Of a DNA stretch of 6,193 bases, positions 5,822 to 6,193 are shown in pieces. The notes beneath the pieces were generated by a model. The model was not told the origin of the DNA and ran no database searches. It saw only the letters and a program-made list of their open reading frames with translations. The stretch covers positions 1-6,193 of the forward strand of contig JBGTLW010000076.1 in NCBI GenBank assembly GCA_041743835.1. Reading direction: 5' to 3'. Made by a program: the position numbers and the translations under genes. This stretch comes from JBGTLW01 sp041743835. GTDB lineage: Bacteria; Planctomycetota; Phycisphaerae; Phycisphaerales; Phycisphaeraceae. The first letter of the stretch is position 1. Each line of letters starts with the position of its first letter.

Positions 5822-6193
5822 TCAAGGCCCACCCCGGACATCGCGGATCACCACGCCCCGGCGTTCGAGCAGGCTGCCCTCGGCCAGGTGCAGTTGAACC
5901 AGCGCGATGCGGTAGTTCACCAAAGCCTCCACCTCCGCGATCTCGGCGATGAGCAGGTCGCGCTGCGCCTGCGCCACCTGAAGGGCGGTGCTCGCGCCCA
6001 CGTTGAAACGCTCCTGCTCCGCCTCCACGGTCTGCTCCTGCGCGGCTCGGGTCGCGGCGGTCGCGGCGATCTGCTGACGCAGGCGCTCGGCCTCGTTGAT
6101 CGCCAAGCGGACATCCAGCGTCACCATCTGCTCGAGGTTGCTCACCGCGGCGACCGCCTGCTCGCGCGAGGCGCGGGCGGCGAGGTCGCGGCC
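5822..6193 (-). CDS. TolC-family outer-membrane efflux protein, C-terminal part (truncated by window edge)
   Basis: The reverse strand is open from the window edge to a TGA at 5822-5824, giving the last 123 residues of a larger protein. The fragment is long alpha-helix with Ala/Gln/Glu-rich heptads, as in the periplasmic helical barrel of TolC-type channels. The diagnostic OEP-domain segment is present: ERFNVGASTALQVAQAQRDL (fragment residues 61-80), then a helix ending NYRIALVQLHLAEGSLLE, the usual end of the second OEP repeat. Such proteins trimerise in the outer membrane and serve RND, ABC or type I export systems through a periplasmic adaptor. The N-terminal signal peptide and first repeat lie beyond the window, so transporter partners cannot be named. 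The GTG at 6143-6145 is an internal valine codon, not a start, because family-like helix continues upstream. A strong hairpin follows the gene, so it probably ends its operon. Confidence 0.9.
   Translation of the reverse strand, partial: GRDLAARASREQAVAAVSNLEQMVTLDVRLAINEAERLRQQIAATAATRAAQEQTVEAEQERFNVGASTALQVAQAQRDLLIAEIAEVEALVNYRIALVQLHLAEGSLLERRGVVIRDVRGGP

Overview
The window is GC-rich with dense coding on both strands. Several start codons lack a clear Shine-Dalgarno sequence, and long spurious antisense frames overlie the real genes. The gene set (an M16 peptidase, a WCMPC thioredoxin, a GT4 glycosyltransferase with a C-terminal helical domain, an oligogalacturonate-lyase-like propeller and a TolC-type protein) fits a Gram-negative bacterium. 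My best guess is a planctomycete, perhaps of the Phycisphaerae. That assignment is inference; no rRNA or other marker gene is present.

Layout. Positions 1-660 (-) hold the N-terminal part of an M16 zinc peptidase, cut by the window edge. Positions 753-1085 (-) encode a complete thioredoxin that reads toward the peptidase. Positions 1086-1282 are a divergent promoter region. Two good sigma70-type promoters stand back to back there, and both -35 hexamers lie inside the arms of one perfect 8-bp inverted repeat. Positions 1283-3751 (+) encode an 822-residue protein, a GT4 glycosyltransferase fused to a helical, probably (alpha/alpha)-toroid domain. A hairpin with a short U-tract lies between it and a convergent gene. 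Positions 3857-4255 (-) encode a small unrecognised protein with a glycine-rich basic N-terminus and a helical charged C-terminus. Positions 4430-5725 (-) encode a six-bladed beta-propeller resembling oligogalacturonate lyase (PL22). A second hairpin terminator separates it from 5822-6193 (-), the C-terminal end of a TolC-family outer-membrane protein that begins beyond the window.

The genes do not form one obvious pathway. Thioredoxin and the peptidase may be co-transcribed. The glycosyltransferase probably makes or remodels a polysaccharide or glycoconjugate, and its promoter may share a control element with thioredoxin. The propeller may act on an oligosaccharide in the cytoplasm. The TolC-like protein is the outer-membrane channel of an export or efflux system encoded further along. 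No gene-free stretch exceeds 200 bases. I saw no RNA gene, CRISPR array or insertion sequence, and no clear evidence of a new defence or mobile system.
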